Assembly (NCBI GenBank): GCA_041651175.1 | Contig: JBAZJT010000009.1 | Span: 1-64,000, forward strand | Reading direction: 5' to 3' | Origin: Elusimicrobiales bacterium | GTDB lineage: Bacteria; Elusimicrobiota; Elusimicrobia; Elusimicrobiales; Elusimicrobiaceae | DNA length: 64,000 bases | Shown: piece after piece, positions 52,253 to 59,604 of the stretch | Layout of the letters: every line of letters starts with the position of its first letter | Position numbering within the stretch: position 1 is the stretch's first letter | Position numbers and translations under genes: made by a program | The notes under the pieces: generated by a model | Told to the model about the DNA's origin: nothing | The model's input: only the letters and a program-made list of their open reading frames with translations | Database searches by the model: none

Positions 52253-52660
52253 CTATTTGTAAAGCCGTAGCGACGGCTTGAGGTAGTAGCTGATAAACTC
52301 CGGCACGGCATTGCCGCTTTCCACGCATTCCGAGATAAAACTGGAAAGCGTCTGCGGCATGACGACCGTCTTTATCAGGTCTGCCCGGTCACGCTCTTTG
52401 AGGTATGAGAACAACTTGTCCATGTCCTCCTGCCTGCAGTTGGCGTAGAGCCGGGGTTTTTGCAACTGCGCGTAGCCGATGCCTTCGTAAGTGGCGGTGG
52501 CTGTCGCGGAGCTGGATTCCAGATACTCTATGAGCCGGCCTTCCGCCGCCTCGTATTCCTTCTGCGACTGTTCCAGTTCTTTTTTCTGGTGGTCCCGTCG
52601 CTCTTTCGCTTCCTTGAAGCGCGCTACCAAGTCTTTTTCGCATACTTTTTCGTCCGGCAT
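52253..52660 (-). CDS. Phage protein with N-terminal coiled coil
   Basis: 135 aa; GGAGG precedes ATG. N-terminal coiled coil (KDLVARFKEAKERRDHQKKE), then TATYEGIGYAQLQKPRLYAN, MDKLFSYLKERDRADLIKTV and a C-terminal VPEFISYYLKPSLRLYK. A pattern like this occurs in small phage proteins beside replication genes, with unknown role. It is 10 nt upstream of the replication-region protein. Confidence 0.75.
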   Translation of the reverse strand: MPDEKVCEKDLVARFKEAKERRDHQKKELEQSQKEYEAAEGRLIEYLESSSATATATYEGIGYAQLQKPRLYANCRQEDMDKLFSYLKERDRADLIKTVVMPQTLSSFISECVESGNAVPEFISYYLKPSLRLYK

Positions 52661-52670
52661 GATTCCTCCG

Positions 52671-52832
52671 TTATCGCTCCGCGAGCGAGATTATGTGTTT
52701 GTCTTTGATGCCGAGGGTATTGCAGAGAGTATCGTCGCCCACAAGCGTCACGCCGTAGGTTACGCCGTCTTTGGTTTCGACAATTCTGTATACCTCGACT
52801 TTTACCAGCACCTTATCGCCGATTCTGACCAT
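52671..52832 (-). CDS. Small KOW-like phage protein
   Basis: 53 aa: MVRIGDKVLVKVEVYRIVET, then KDGVTYGVTLVGDDTLCNTL and IKDKHIISLAER. A perfect AAAGGAGGTGATAGCG precedes ATG. The strand pattern suggests a small barrel. It overlaps the VRR-NUC gene end by 20 nt. Function unknown. Confidence 0.8.
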   Translation of the reverse strand: MVRIGDKVLVKVEVYRIVETKDGVTYGVTLVGDDTLCNTLGIKDKHIISLAER

Positions 52833-53118
52833 CGCTATCACCTCCTTTCATGAAGTTTCTGGCTTCCTCCACGCTCCGGCAGACTGTTGCCATGCCGCCG
52901 GAGGCGCGGATTTTTGCCAGCACGTATTTCTGAATCCTTGTCGGCTGGTTGTTGCCGACCTTAAGCTCTATCGCCATAAACCGCCCGTCCACGCACAGCA
53001 GAATGTCCGGGATGCCGGAGGTCCACCTGTCTGCCGCCTTATAGACCCACGCGCGGGGATACTCAGCTTTCAAAAACGCCAGCACCTTCTGCTTAAGCCT
53101 CGTTTCGGATAAGCGCAT
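52813..53118 (-). CDS. VRR-NUC domain nuclease
   Basis: 101 aa. GGAGG six bases before ATG. The PD-(D/E)xK signature of VRR-NUC proteins is complete: SGIPDIL (Pro37-Asp38), AIELKV (Glu51, Lys53) and Gln63 in PTRIQKY. Standalone small VRR-NUC proteins occur beside SNF2-type helicases in phages and may process branched DNA. It overlaps the helicase gene by 26 nt. Confidence 0.92.
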   Translation of the reverse strand: MRLSETRLKQKVLAFLKAEYPRAWVYKAADRWTSGIPDILLCVDGRFMAIELKVGNNQPTRIQKYVLAKIRASGGMATVCRSVEEARNFMKGGDSDGQNRR

Positions 53119-54505
53119 GCACCGCCTCCTGCAATCCCTGCTTTTTCTGCAAAACTTTCAGCAGATGACCGTCTATGGTTTTTTTGGCGAGCAGATAGAT
53201 GTAAAGACAGCTATGATGCTGGCCTATGCGGTGGATTCTGTCCCGCGACTGCGTGTGGGTTTCGTAGGAATAATCAAGGCTGTAAAACACCATGACAGAA
53301 CAATTAACGAAGGTAAGCCCGTGCCCAGCCGATTTCGGATGCGCGACAAGATACCGCGCCTGTCCTGTCTTGAACCGCCAGATGGAGTCGTCCTTGTCCT
53401 TTGCATCGGCGTAGAGCGTGACGACTTGCTCCGCGCCGTATTTCTCGGACAGCATTTTCTGGACGGCTTCCACCTCTTGGTGAAACTGCACCCATACAAT
53501 GACCGGCTGGCTGCCAAGCTCCTCAATGACATTTTCCAGCTCGCGCAGCTTGCTGGATTTGCCGATTTCCGCGACCTTGCCATCCGCCGCATAGAAAAAG
53601 CCGGAGGTGGCTTGACGCAGTTTCATAAGTTTTGCTAACGCGACCTGCGCGGTGATTTCCGTGCCGTTGATTTCGGCGACCAGATATTTCCGCATGTCCT
53701 CGTAGGCTTTGCGCTCTTCGGGGGATAAAACCACGTCGCGGATTTCGTCAATCTTTTCCGGCAGGTCCAGCGCGTCGTCTTTTTTTACCCAGCTTGCAAG
53801 CGGGCGGATGCGCTCCATAAGCCGCTGGCGGTTCTCGTCAGTGATTGCGTAACGCCAGCCGGAGCTGAGAATTTCGCGCATATACTCGCGGCTAAGGCTC
53901 TGCCCGGACAGCCGCATTCTTTGCCCGTTGCGCTCAAGATGGAAGTAGGTATTGCGAAAGGCGTAGAAGGACTTGTTGAGGTATTCCGGGCGCAGAAAAT
54001 TAATCTGGCCCCATAGTTCCAGCTCGCTATTCGGCATAGGTGTGCCGGAAGAAACAATCCTGTGTTGAAAAAACGGCGCAAGCTCCAGCAATGTCTTGGT
54101 GGTGATACTTTTGTTGTTTTTAAGCCGCGAGCTTTCGTCCAAAACGCACATGAACGGTAGTGCTGTTATCAGTCGGCGGATTGCAGCCAGATACCGCTTG
54201 GATATCAATGCCTCATAATTGATAATCACGATATCCGGCACCGCCGCGCCCATTTCCTTGAACGGCACGGAAGTGAAGCCGGTGAATCGTTTTATATCCT
54301 CGCCCCATGCGGCGTTGACCAGCGATAACGGGCAGACAACCAAAAGCCGCAGTTGCGGATGGCGGATGCGGCGTTGCCGGAATATCTCAAGGCAAGTCCG
54401 CGTCTTGCCAAGGCCCGGCTCGTGGAACAGCGCGCAGTTGCCGCCAACCGTTTCCGCGAAGCTAACCGACTCGCGCTGATGCCGGTATAAAGGAATATCA
54501 GTCAT
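53093..54505 (-). CDS. SNF2-family helicase
   Basis: 470 aa. YRHQRESVSFAETVGG, Walker A EPGLGKT (29-35), VVCPLSLVNAAWGEDIKRFT, a DEAD-box-type LDES, VSSGTPMPNSELELWGQINF, and in the second half VIVWVQFHQEVEAVQKML and QSRDRIHRIGQ are standard SNF2 motifs. It should use ATP to move along duplex DNA. It pairs with the VRR-NUC gene. AAGGAG precedes the ATG. Length is typical of phage SNF2 helicases (about 450 aa). Confidence 0.95.
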   Translation of the reverse strand: MTDIPLYRHQRESVSFAETVGGNCALFHEPGLGKTRTCLEIFRQRRIRHPQLRLLVVCPLSLVNAAWGEDIKRFTGFTSVPFKEMGAAVPDIVIINYEALISKRYLAAIRRLITALPFMCVLDESSRLKNNKSITTKTLLELAPFFQHRIVSSGTPMPNSELELWGQINFLRPEYLNKSFYAFRNTYFHLERNGQRMRLSGQSLSREYMREILSSGWRYAITDENRQRLMERIRPLASWVKKDDALDLPEKIDEIRDVVLSPEERKAYEDMRKYLVAEINGTEITAQVALAKLMKLRQATSGFFYAADGKVAEIGKSSKLRELENVIEELGSQPVIVWVQFHQEVEAVQKMLSEKYGAEQVVTLYADAKDKDDSIWRFKTGQARYLVAHPKSAGHGLTFVNCSVMVFYSLDYSYETHTQSRDRIHRIGQHHSCLYIYLLAKKTIDGHLLKVLQKKQGLQEAVHALIRNEA

Positions 54506-54776
54506 GGCGCGGCTCCTTGGCGATGCGTTCCAGCGTAAAGCTGTCCTCGCCCAACAGTTTTATCATCAGGCCGGTGAAGACCTGCGCGACATGCTCGCCG
54601 ACATCGCTGGACACATCTATCACGGCCTTGCCGTCCGCCGCCGTATAACCGGCGTGCAGCCGGACTTTTGCCTGTCCGTAGACGCATTCCGCAGTGACGA
54701 TAGCCAGCGCGATGCGTTCCTCCAGCGTTTTCCTGCTGATGTGGTGTTTGAAACTGAATTTGCAGATTTCAGACAT
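54498..54776 (-). CDS. Small phage protein of unknown function
   Basis: 92 aa from MSEICKFSFKHHISRKTLEE, with GGAGG before ATG. AIVTAECVYGQAKVRLHAGY, DGKAVIDVSSDVGEHVAQVF and MIKLLGEDSFTLERIA. It overlaps the helicase start by 8 nt. No family was recognised. Confidence 0.7.
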   Translation of the reverse strand: MSEICKFSFKHHISRKTLEERIALAIVTAECVYGQAKVRLHAGYTAADGKAVIDVSSDVGEHVAQVFTGLMIKLLGEDSFTLERIAKEPRHD

Positions 54777-54835
54777 AAGCACCTCCACCACAAACAAACC
54801 GGAAACGCGGGAAAAGTGACCAAACCCGTAAAAAA

Positions 54836-55438
54836 TCAAAGATAAGCATCGAATCCCTCCCGGCGGAAAAGCTCGCGCATACGCGCCACCTCATGCTGCA
54901 GTGTGGTGCGCGGCAATCCCAGAATTTGGGCGGCTTCTGCGATGCTGCGGCCTTCCATGAACAGCACGTTCAGGCGGAGTTGTAGCGAAGAGAATTTGCC
55001 GGTTTTTAGCGAAAGGTCTATCCGTAGGTCCTGTGGATGGATTGCGGAAGGCACGCGGCTGCGCCGCACAATCCTGTCGTCTCCCAAAATATCGCCAAAC
55101 GTGACTTCTTCACCCTCGTGATTGAGTCCTACAGGAGTTTCCAACGAGTCCGTTATTGTTGCGCAGCGCTTTTTTGCGGAAGCCGTTTCGATTATTTGGC
55201 GAATGCGGTTATCAAGAATGCGGCTGAGGATTGTGCGGTCTGTGGCAGTGCGCTTGCTCCATTTGCTTGCTACATTGCGCTTGAGGTGTATTTCCAACAG
55301 CAATTCCTGTTCAATATCTGGCAGGTCGGCTGCCGTAAAACCGTATTTGCCGACCAGCCCTTTTGCTTTGCCTTGTGCCAGTTCTATTTCCCATTTGCTG
55401 AACCTGTTACTGCTTCCTGCCTTATAGGCTTTGTGCAT
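54836..55438 (-). CDS. Sigma-70-like (ECF-type) factor of phage origin
   Basis: 200 aa, GGAGGG before ATG. A region-2-like helix set (ADLPDIEQELLLEIHLKR, DRTILSRILDNRIRQIIETA) and a region-4-like helix-turn-helix (QLRLNVLFMEGRSIAEAAQI, LGLPRTTLQHEVARMRELFR) are present, split by a loop (VTFGDILGDDRIVRRSRVP). This is the layout of ECF-type sigma factors, and such phage proteins may switch on late genes. The operator-like repeats near 46.96-47.03 kb are a possible target, which is speculative. Confidence 0.82.
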   Translation of the reverse strand: MHKAYKAGSSNRFSKWEIELAQGKAKGLVGKYGFTAADLPDIEQELLLEIHLKRNVASKWSKRTATDRTILSRILDNRIRQIIETASAKKRCATITDSLETPVGLNHEGEEVTFGDILGDDRIVRRSRVPSAIHPQDLRIDLSLKTGKFSSLQLRLNVLFMEGRSIAEAAQILGLPRTTLQHEVARMRELFRREGFDAYL

Positions 55439-55519
55439 GACGCCCTCCTGATGGCCGGGCGTCTATGCACCTCCTGTTGGCCTATTTTATGGGCGTCGCG
55501 CGCCTCTGTTTTCTGTCGA

Positions 55520-55723
55520 TTACTGCTTATCGGAAACTATTTCTGCGGTCTGCGCAGAGTTCAATGCGCCGCAACGCGGACAGATGCTTGTTGCTTTGCC
55601 GTCTATCACATAGCGGTGCTTGTCCCCGATTTGAATGTGCAGTTGGTTTCCCTGCCGCTTTGCGAGCAGTTTGCCGCAAGCGTGGCAACGCCAGTCCGAA
55701 ATGGCAGCGTTTTCGTTTTGCAT
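55520..55723 (-). CDS. Com-like zinc-finger phage protein
   Basis: 67 aa: WRCHACGKLLAKRQGNQL, then DGKATSICPRCGALNSAQTA. Two Cys pairs (CxxC, CxxC) make a single zinc knuckle like the Com translational regulator of Mu-type phages. AGGAGG precedes ATG. The target message is not evident. Confidence 0.8.
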   Translation of the reverse strand: MQNENAAISDWRCHACGKLLAKRQGNQLHIQIGDKHRYVIDGKATSICPRCGALNSAQTAEIVSDKQ

Positions 55724-55902
55724 GATTGCCTCCTTGGCATAAGTTGTGGGAGGGTCTTTGCCCTTCCAAAACTATTTTCGCAGTCGCGGTTTATCTGCCA
55801 AGGGAGCGCGGATTTATCCAAATTTATCCCGTCGGAGGAATGGACAAAAAACCGCCCGGATTTTAGGTCCGGGCGGTTGATTGCGTTAGTTGGTAGGGGG
55901 AG

Positions 55903-57015
55903 TCACTCGTTGTCAGGAGGGGCGAGCAGCAGGTATTTGAACTTGGCGGGCGGATTGAATTCATACAAGCCGTCGCCGACTGTATCCGTGGGATTGTTGG
56001 TCAGTTGCAAGACTTCCTTTACTGCAAGCGTACTGCACATATTCAGGAGCATGGTTTGCGCGCTTTTTTTCTCGCGCGAATCGCGGTCGCCTAAATACGG
56101 TCCCACCTTATACGGCGATAATGGCATGCGCGGTTGCCGCAGATACTCCGCAAGGAGCTTCAGACCAGTCGGCGATAAGACGCTTCGCCGTCCCTTATCT
56201 TTTTTCTGCGCCATGTGCGTAATCCGCTTGCCGGAGCGCCAAGCCTTGCAGCCCATAAGGTCTACAACCAGCGCATATTTCTTGGTTTCGCCGGACGCAA
56301 TGGCCTTTTGATATTCTGCTTCCGATTGGCATGCAGCTTGCTTGCTCCCGCTGGTATATTTCAGGCAATAAGCGTCGGGGGCTGCTTTTTTAAGCTGGCC
56401 CAACGCCGTACCGAGAGCCGATTTGTCCAATGCCAGCAAGTCCAAGCCAAACGCCGCGCTGGCTGGGATATAGGCATAGCGTTCGCCATTATTTGGCTGG
56501 CTGTTGTCCAATGTAATATATAGCCAGTCGTCAGCTTCCACGGCGCGTGGCCTGTAGTCGTGCGCGTTTCCTTGTGCGTGAGCCGACACAATCGCCACGC
56601 CCGCTTTTCTATTTCCGGTTCTATGTATCCCGGCAAATAGAAAACCGGACTCGTGCCTCTGCGAGCTTTCTATAAGTCCGTTCGCGCTGGCCAGAGCGGC
56701 CACCCAAGCCTCGGGGGCGAATTTAACCCATTCCGCTTCTTCCGGAAGCAGTTTGACGTGTTTGCCATGCTCTAGACAGAACCCGGTAAAAGAGCCGTCG
56801 TTCTGTTTTGCAACCGCCACAAGACCGTCACCTTCATGTTCGCCAAGCGGACACGGCGCGGTATCGGGTTCGGTTTCCATAACCAGCACGCCTTTGTCAA
56901 AGAGCTTGTCTGCGGCAGTCTGGGGCAATAGCGCAGACAGCTCTTTACTGCGGAACTGGGCCGAAAAAGCCCTGTCAAGCCGTTGCAACAGCAACAGTGC
57001 GGTTTGCGTTGACAT
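55903..57015 (-). CDS. Large early phage protein of unknown function (1)
   Basis: 370 aa. It overlaps the next upstream gene by 41 nt. Early Cys/His residues (CPLGEHEGDGLVAVAKQNDG, FCLEHGKHVKL) hint at a zinc-like site. Middle region AEADDWLYITLDNSQPNNGE-type strands and YIPASAAFGLDLLALDKSAL; later YALVVDLMGCKAWRSGKRIT and RRSVLSPTGLKLLAEYLRQP, which may be a winged-helix. No family was recognised. It belongs with the 391-aa protein upstream in an early operon just after the lysogeny genes. Confidence 0.75.
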   Translation of the reverse strand: MSTQTALLLLQRLDRAFSAQFRSKELSALLPQTAADKLFDKGVLVMETEPDTAPCPLGEHEGDGLVAVAKQNDGSFTGFCLEHGKHVKLLPEEAEWVKFAPEAWVAALASANGLIESSQRHESGFLFAGIHRTGNRKAGVAIVSAHAQGNAHDYRPRAVEADDWLYITLDNSQPNNGERYAYIPASAAFGLDLLALDKSALGTALGQLKKAAPDAYCLKYTSGSKQAACQSEAEYQKAIASGETKKYALVVDLMGCKAWRSGKRITHMAQKKDKGRRSVLSPTGLKLLAEYLRQPRMPLSPYKVGPYLGDRDSREKKSAQTMLLNMCSTLAVKEVLQLTNNPTDTVGDGLYEFNPPAKFKYLLLAPPDNE

Positions 57016-58147
57016 TGATAAACCCCCAGCGCATAAGAACTTCTTCGATATGCCGGTCGCGCGGCGTTTCGTCCAGCGTGTAGTAATGCGGTCTGGTCAG
57101 CATTACCGTTTTGCGTTTCTTGCGCCCGCCGCCTTTGAACTGAAACTGTATTGCCAGTGATTTGATATCCGCATCCTGTAACCGCACGCCTCCAGTCTGC
57201 AATTTGCCAATCACATCCTGCGTGCCTCCAATCGTGTCTTTGCAGGTGATTTGGTGCCGGAAGTTTTTATCGCCCGCATGCGTATAGTTCATGCCGACCA
57301 CTTTCGCCCATTCAAACTCGTCCGTGGGCCGAACGGGGAAATTAAAGCCGGGGCGCAATAAAGGATTAAAACAGACGATTTCCTCCGCCTTGAAGTGGTC
57401 GCCGCGCTGATGCAGTATATTGGTGGCAAATAACGAAGCAATGGCCTCCGCTTTCCGCATGCCCTTGCCGCCCACTTTCAGCTTCAACAGGCCTTTTTCC
57501 GGGTAGTAGATAAGCACAAGCTCGTGAACGGGCCGACGGTCGCGCGTGCCAATGGTGGTTTCGGTTTTGAACTCATGTTCGGGTTTCATGAAATGCTCGT
57601 GCGGTACCACAAGCACCCATTTATCCTGCGTTTCCGGCAGACTTTCAATTTTTAGGCGCGGCCCTTCGCCGCCCCGGCGCAATATCTCGCGCAGGCTGGT
57701 TTTGAACTTCTCAAAGTCTGCAGAGCTGGGGGAACAGGGAGTATTCGGGCGGCCTATCAGCACTTTCAGGTTGTCGTTCTTTTCCACAATGAAGCAGTCG
57801 TATATTGAAGCAAAGCGAGTCGGATGGTTAAGCCAAAGCAATAAGGCAAGTTTGTGCAGATTGAGGTCCTTATAATCGCTAATCCCAGCTTCCTGCGCGG
57901 CGGCATATAAATAGGTGCGCCCATCTTCGCAGGAAATGTCGTTCATACAACAAAGCGCATCATCTATGGATTCGCGCTTGGCATGGACAAACAGTTGCCA
58001 TGCGTCGTAAATATCGTCGTTTTTTGGCTTTTCTTTCAATCCCAACTGCTGCCATGCGCCAAACTTATCAAAGAACTGTTTGAACAGTTCAGGCGCGTTC
58101 ACGCTGCGGAAAAACCCAGCGGTAAGTCTTTTGTGTTCTTTCATCAT
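56975..58147 (-). CDS. Large early phage protein of unknown function (2)
   Basis: 391 aa from MMKEHKRLTAGFFRSVNAPE; GGAGG lies 8 bases before this ATG. Helical N-terminus (FVHAKRESIDDALCCMNDIS, LNLHKLALLLWLNHPTRFAS), strand-rich middle (KWVLVVPHEHFMKPEHEFKT, HELVLIYYPEKGLLKLKVGG), and a late basic segment GGGRKKRKTVMLTRPHY. No known catalytic motif. It is the first gene of the long leftward early operon, with an operator-like site between it and ImmA. Its pairing with the 370-aa protein suggests a joint role. Confidence 0.8.
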   Translation of the reverse strand: MMKEHKRLTAGFFRSVNAPELFKQFFDKFGAWQQLGLKEKPKNDDIYDAWQLFVHAKRESIDDALCCMNDISCEDGRTYLYAAAQEAGISDYKDLNLHKLALLLWLNHPTRFASIYDCFIVEKNDNLKVLIGRPNTPCSPSSADFEKFKTSLREILRRGGEGPRLKIESLPETQDKWVLVVPHEHFMKPEHEFKTETTIGTRDRRPVHELVLIYYPEKGLLKLKVGGKGMRKAEAIASLFATNILHQRGDHFKAEEIVCFNPLLRPGFNFPVRPTDEFEWAKVVGMNYTHAGDKNFRHQITCKDTIGGTQDVIGKLQTGGVRLQDADIKSLAIQFQFKGGGRKKRKTVMLTRPHYYTLDETPRDRHIEEVLMRWGFINVNANRTVAVATA

Positions 58148-58208
58148 CGTAGTAACCTCCGCCCTCATGGGGCTGTAAGATACCGCCAGAAGGCGGCTTT
58201 TTCTTGCC

Positions 58209-58228
58209 CGTTGATTTTTTATGCAACA
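58209..58228. promoter_or_regulatory. Operator-like site, copy 2 of TGTTG-N10-CAACA
   Basis: GTTGATTTTTTATGCAACA at 58210-58228 is identical over 19 nt to the reverse complement of the site at the repressor promoter (59334-59353). It lies 62 nt upstream of the first early gene (ATG 58147) and is itself inside an 8-bp hairpin (TTGCCCGT / ACGGGCAA). It probably binds the XRE repressor to control the early operon. Confidence 0.65.
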
Positions 58229-58252
58229 CGACGGGCAAAAAAATTTTGTCCG

Positions 58253-58969
58253 CTACAAGCCTAAGGTCATCTGCCCTTTTGCTTCATCGGCAGAGCCATA
58301 TAGCTTTTTATCTTCTCCGACGCTCAACAAGTCTAGTTGTTTCAATCGCACCGTAAGCGCGGTGATGGTTACGCCAAACCGCTCCGCCAACTGGTAGAGA
58401 TTGCGCCATTGTGTCCGGTCAATTTTGAGCGCTTCGGCGCGTAAAAGGTCAGCAGGCATTAACAGCGCAGCCGAGAATCTGTTTACTACCCGCGCTTCAT
58501 CTGGCGGGTCTGTGCGGGATTGCCGTTCCGCGACAGCGCGAACGCCCTCTTCTGTTTGGATAAGAGCCTTTATGATTTCCGCCAGGCCGCGCCCTGTTTC
58601 CCGATGTAGGACCGGCCCCGTGGCATCTATGCCCGGCAATAAGGACCCAAAACTGTGTTTACCGACGAATAACTCCCAATGGCCCAATTCGTGGCCGATT
58701 GTAAATCGTTCCAAGCCGGGTTTTTCGTTAAAAAGTTTTTGACGATTTTCGTTCAGCACGATAAGTTTGTCTTCGGGCATTAATCCGCCCAATATAACCT
58801 CGCCGGGCAACTCTTGAATTGGCTCCCACAGCAGATTCAACCCCATGACTTTTTCAGCCATCAGTTCAACGGGAATAGGCGCGGACAATGGTTTGCCTAG
58901 CGACAGTGACAAGGTCTGTAACTTTTCGTCGGCGATGCGTTCTATTTCCGCGTTGCGGTAAAATTTCAT
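58253..58969 (-). CDS. ImmA/IrrE-family metallopeptidase
   Basis: 238 aa, ATG in an ATGA overlap with the XRE gene. The metal site is HELGH (His93, Glu94, His97) in RFTIGHELGHWELF. The C-terminal region (EARVVNRFSAALLMPADLLR; ERFGVTITALTVRLKQLDLL) is typical of the family, where the second part helps recognise the repressor. ImmA-type proteases cleave the partner phage repressor, usually upon DNA damage, to end lysogeny. The tight coupling fits that role here. Confidence 0.93.
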   Translation of the reverse strand: MKFYRNAEIERIADEKLQTLSLSLGKPLSAPIPVELMAEKVMGLNLLWEPIQELPGEVILGGLMPEDKLIVLNENRQKLFNEKPGLERFTIGHELGHWELFVGKHSFGSLLPGIDATGPVLHRETGRGLAEIIKALIQTEEGVRAVAERQSRTDPPDEARVVNRFSAALLMPADLLRAEALKIDRTQWRNLYQLAERFGVTITALTVRLKQLDLLSVGEDKKLYGSADEAKGQMTLGL

Positions 58970-59316
58970 TTTGCTTTTCCTTTCTCTACAGACTCAAGCA
59001 ATTTTTCCCATTCTTTGTCGCTCAAGTTCGGCGCGTGGCGGCAGATAAACTGCCGCGCGGCTTCGGACGTGCCAATCTTTTCCTTCAATGCCTGCGGGAT
59101 TTCGCCCGCCAAGCTCAACAGTTCATTAATATCGGCTTCCAAAATCTTAGCCAAACGCGCGATAACATCCGTGCGCGGCGGCGACATTTTGCCATTCTCA
59201 ATCTTGCTTAGATAGGTAAAATCCATCTCTGCCTTTTTCGCCAAGTCGCGTTGCGAAAGATTTTTATCTTGCCGCAGTTGTTGTAATCGTCTTCCAAACG
59301 TCAATTCAGGGCTCAT
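58966..59316 (-). CDS. XRE-family repressor (cI/ImmR-like)
   Basis: 116 aa from MSPELTFGRRLQQLRQDKNL. A helix-turn-helix (NLSQRDLAKKAEMDFTYLSK; IENGKMSPPRTDVIARLAKI) is followed by an extended region RQFICRHAPNLSDKEWEKLL that probably gives dimerisation or ImmA recognition. There is no Shine-Dalgarno sequence. A promoter (TTGATT, 17 nt, TATACT) ends 6 nt before ATG, so the transcript would begin at or next to the start codon, as for lambda cI. The -35 lies inside an operator-like palindrome, implying autoregulation. Confidence 0.92.
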   Translation of the reverse strand: MSPELTFGRRLQQLRQDKNLSQRDLAKKAEMDFTYLSKIENGKMSPPRTDVIARLAKILEADINELLSLAGEIPQALKEKIGTSEAARQFICRHAPNLSDKEWEKLLESVEKGKAK

Positions 59317-59322
59317 ATACAG

Positions 59323-59351
59323 AGTATAGCAGATGTTGCATAAAAAATCAA
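59323..59351 (-). promoter_or_regulatory. Repressor promoter for a leaderless transcript
   Basis: On the minus strand, -35 TTGATT at 59351-59346, a 17-nt spacer, and -10 TATACT at 59328-59323. The start codon begins 7 nt after the -10, so initiation at or near the A of ATG is expected. Confidence 0.82.
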
Positions 59352-59353
59352 CA
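59334..59353. promoter_or_regulatory. Operator-like site, copy 1 (TGTTG-N10-CAACA)
   Basis: TGTTGCATAAAAAATCAACA, with 5-bp inverted ends and a 10-bp A-rich spacer, covers the repressor -35 box. A nearly identical copy lies upstream of the early operon at 58209-58228. This is the expected layout for a lysogeny repressor that controls itself and the early genes. Confidence 0.7.
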
Positions 59354-59402
59354 TACCGACGGCGGCTGGTCACTTTTTGGGCCTTTCCGGTTTGTTTATG
59401 GT

Positions 59403-59558
59403 ATGCAGACTATTCCTTATATCACTATAACCCCGGAAGAACGTGCTGACGCTTTGGCGAAGGCTTTCGCCGAAGTGTTTTTATTCCTAGCTGAGCAGGG
59501 ATTGCTGGGCGAGTTCCAGGATTCTCTACCACCTGAAGCGGGTTCAGATACGCCTTGA
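59403..59558 (+). CDS. Small ORF upstream of the integrase
   Basis: 51 aa: MQTIPYITITPEERADALAK, then AFAEVFLFLAEQGLLGEFQD and a short acidic end. No clear ribosome site was found, so the call is tentative. The helical pattern ERADALAKAFAEVFLFL looks protein-like. It lies divergent to the repressor and 46 nt before the integrase, so it could be a recombination directionality factor or a leader peptide; both are speculation. Confidence 0.45.
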   Translation: MQTIPYITITPEERADALAKAFAEVFLFLAEQGLLGEFQDSLPPEAGSDTP

Positions 59559-59604
59559 TGTTCGGAGACGAAGACTATACCATTCAGGTGCGGAGGATAA
59601 TTCT

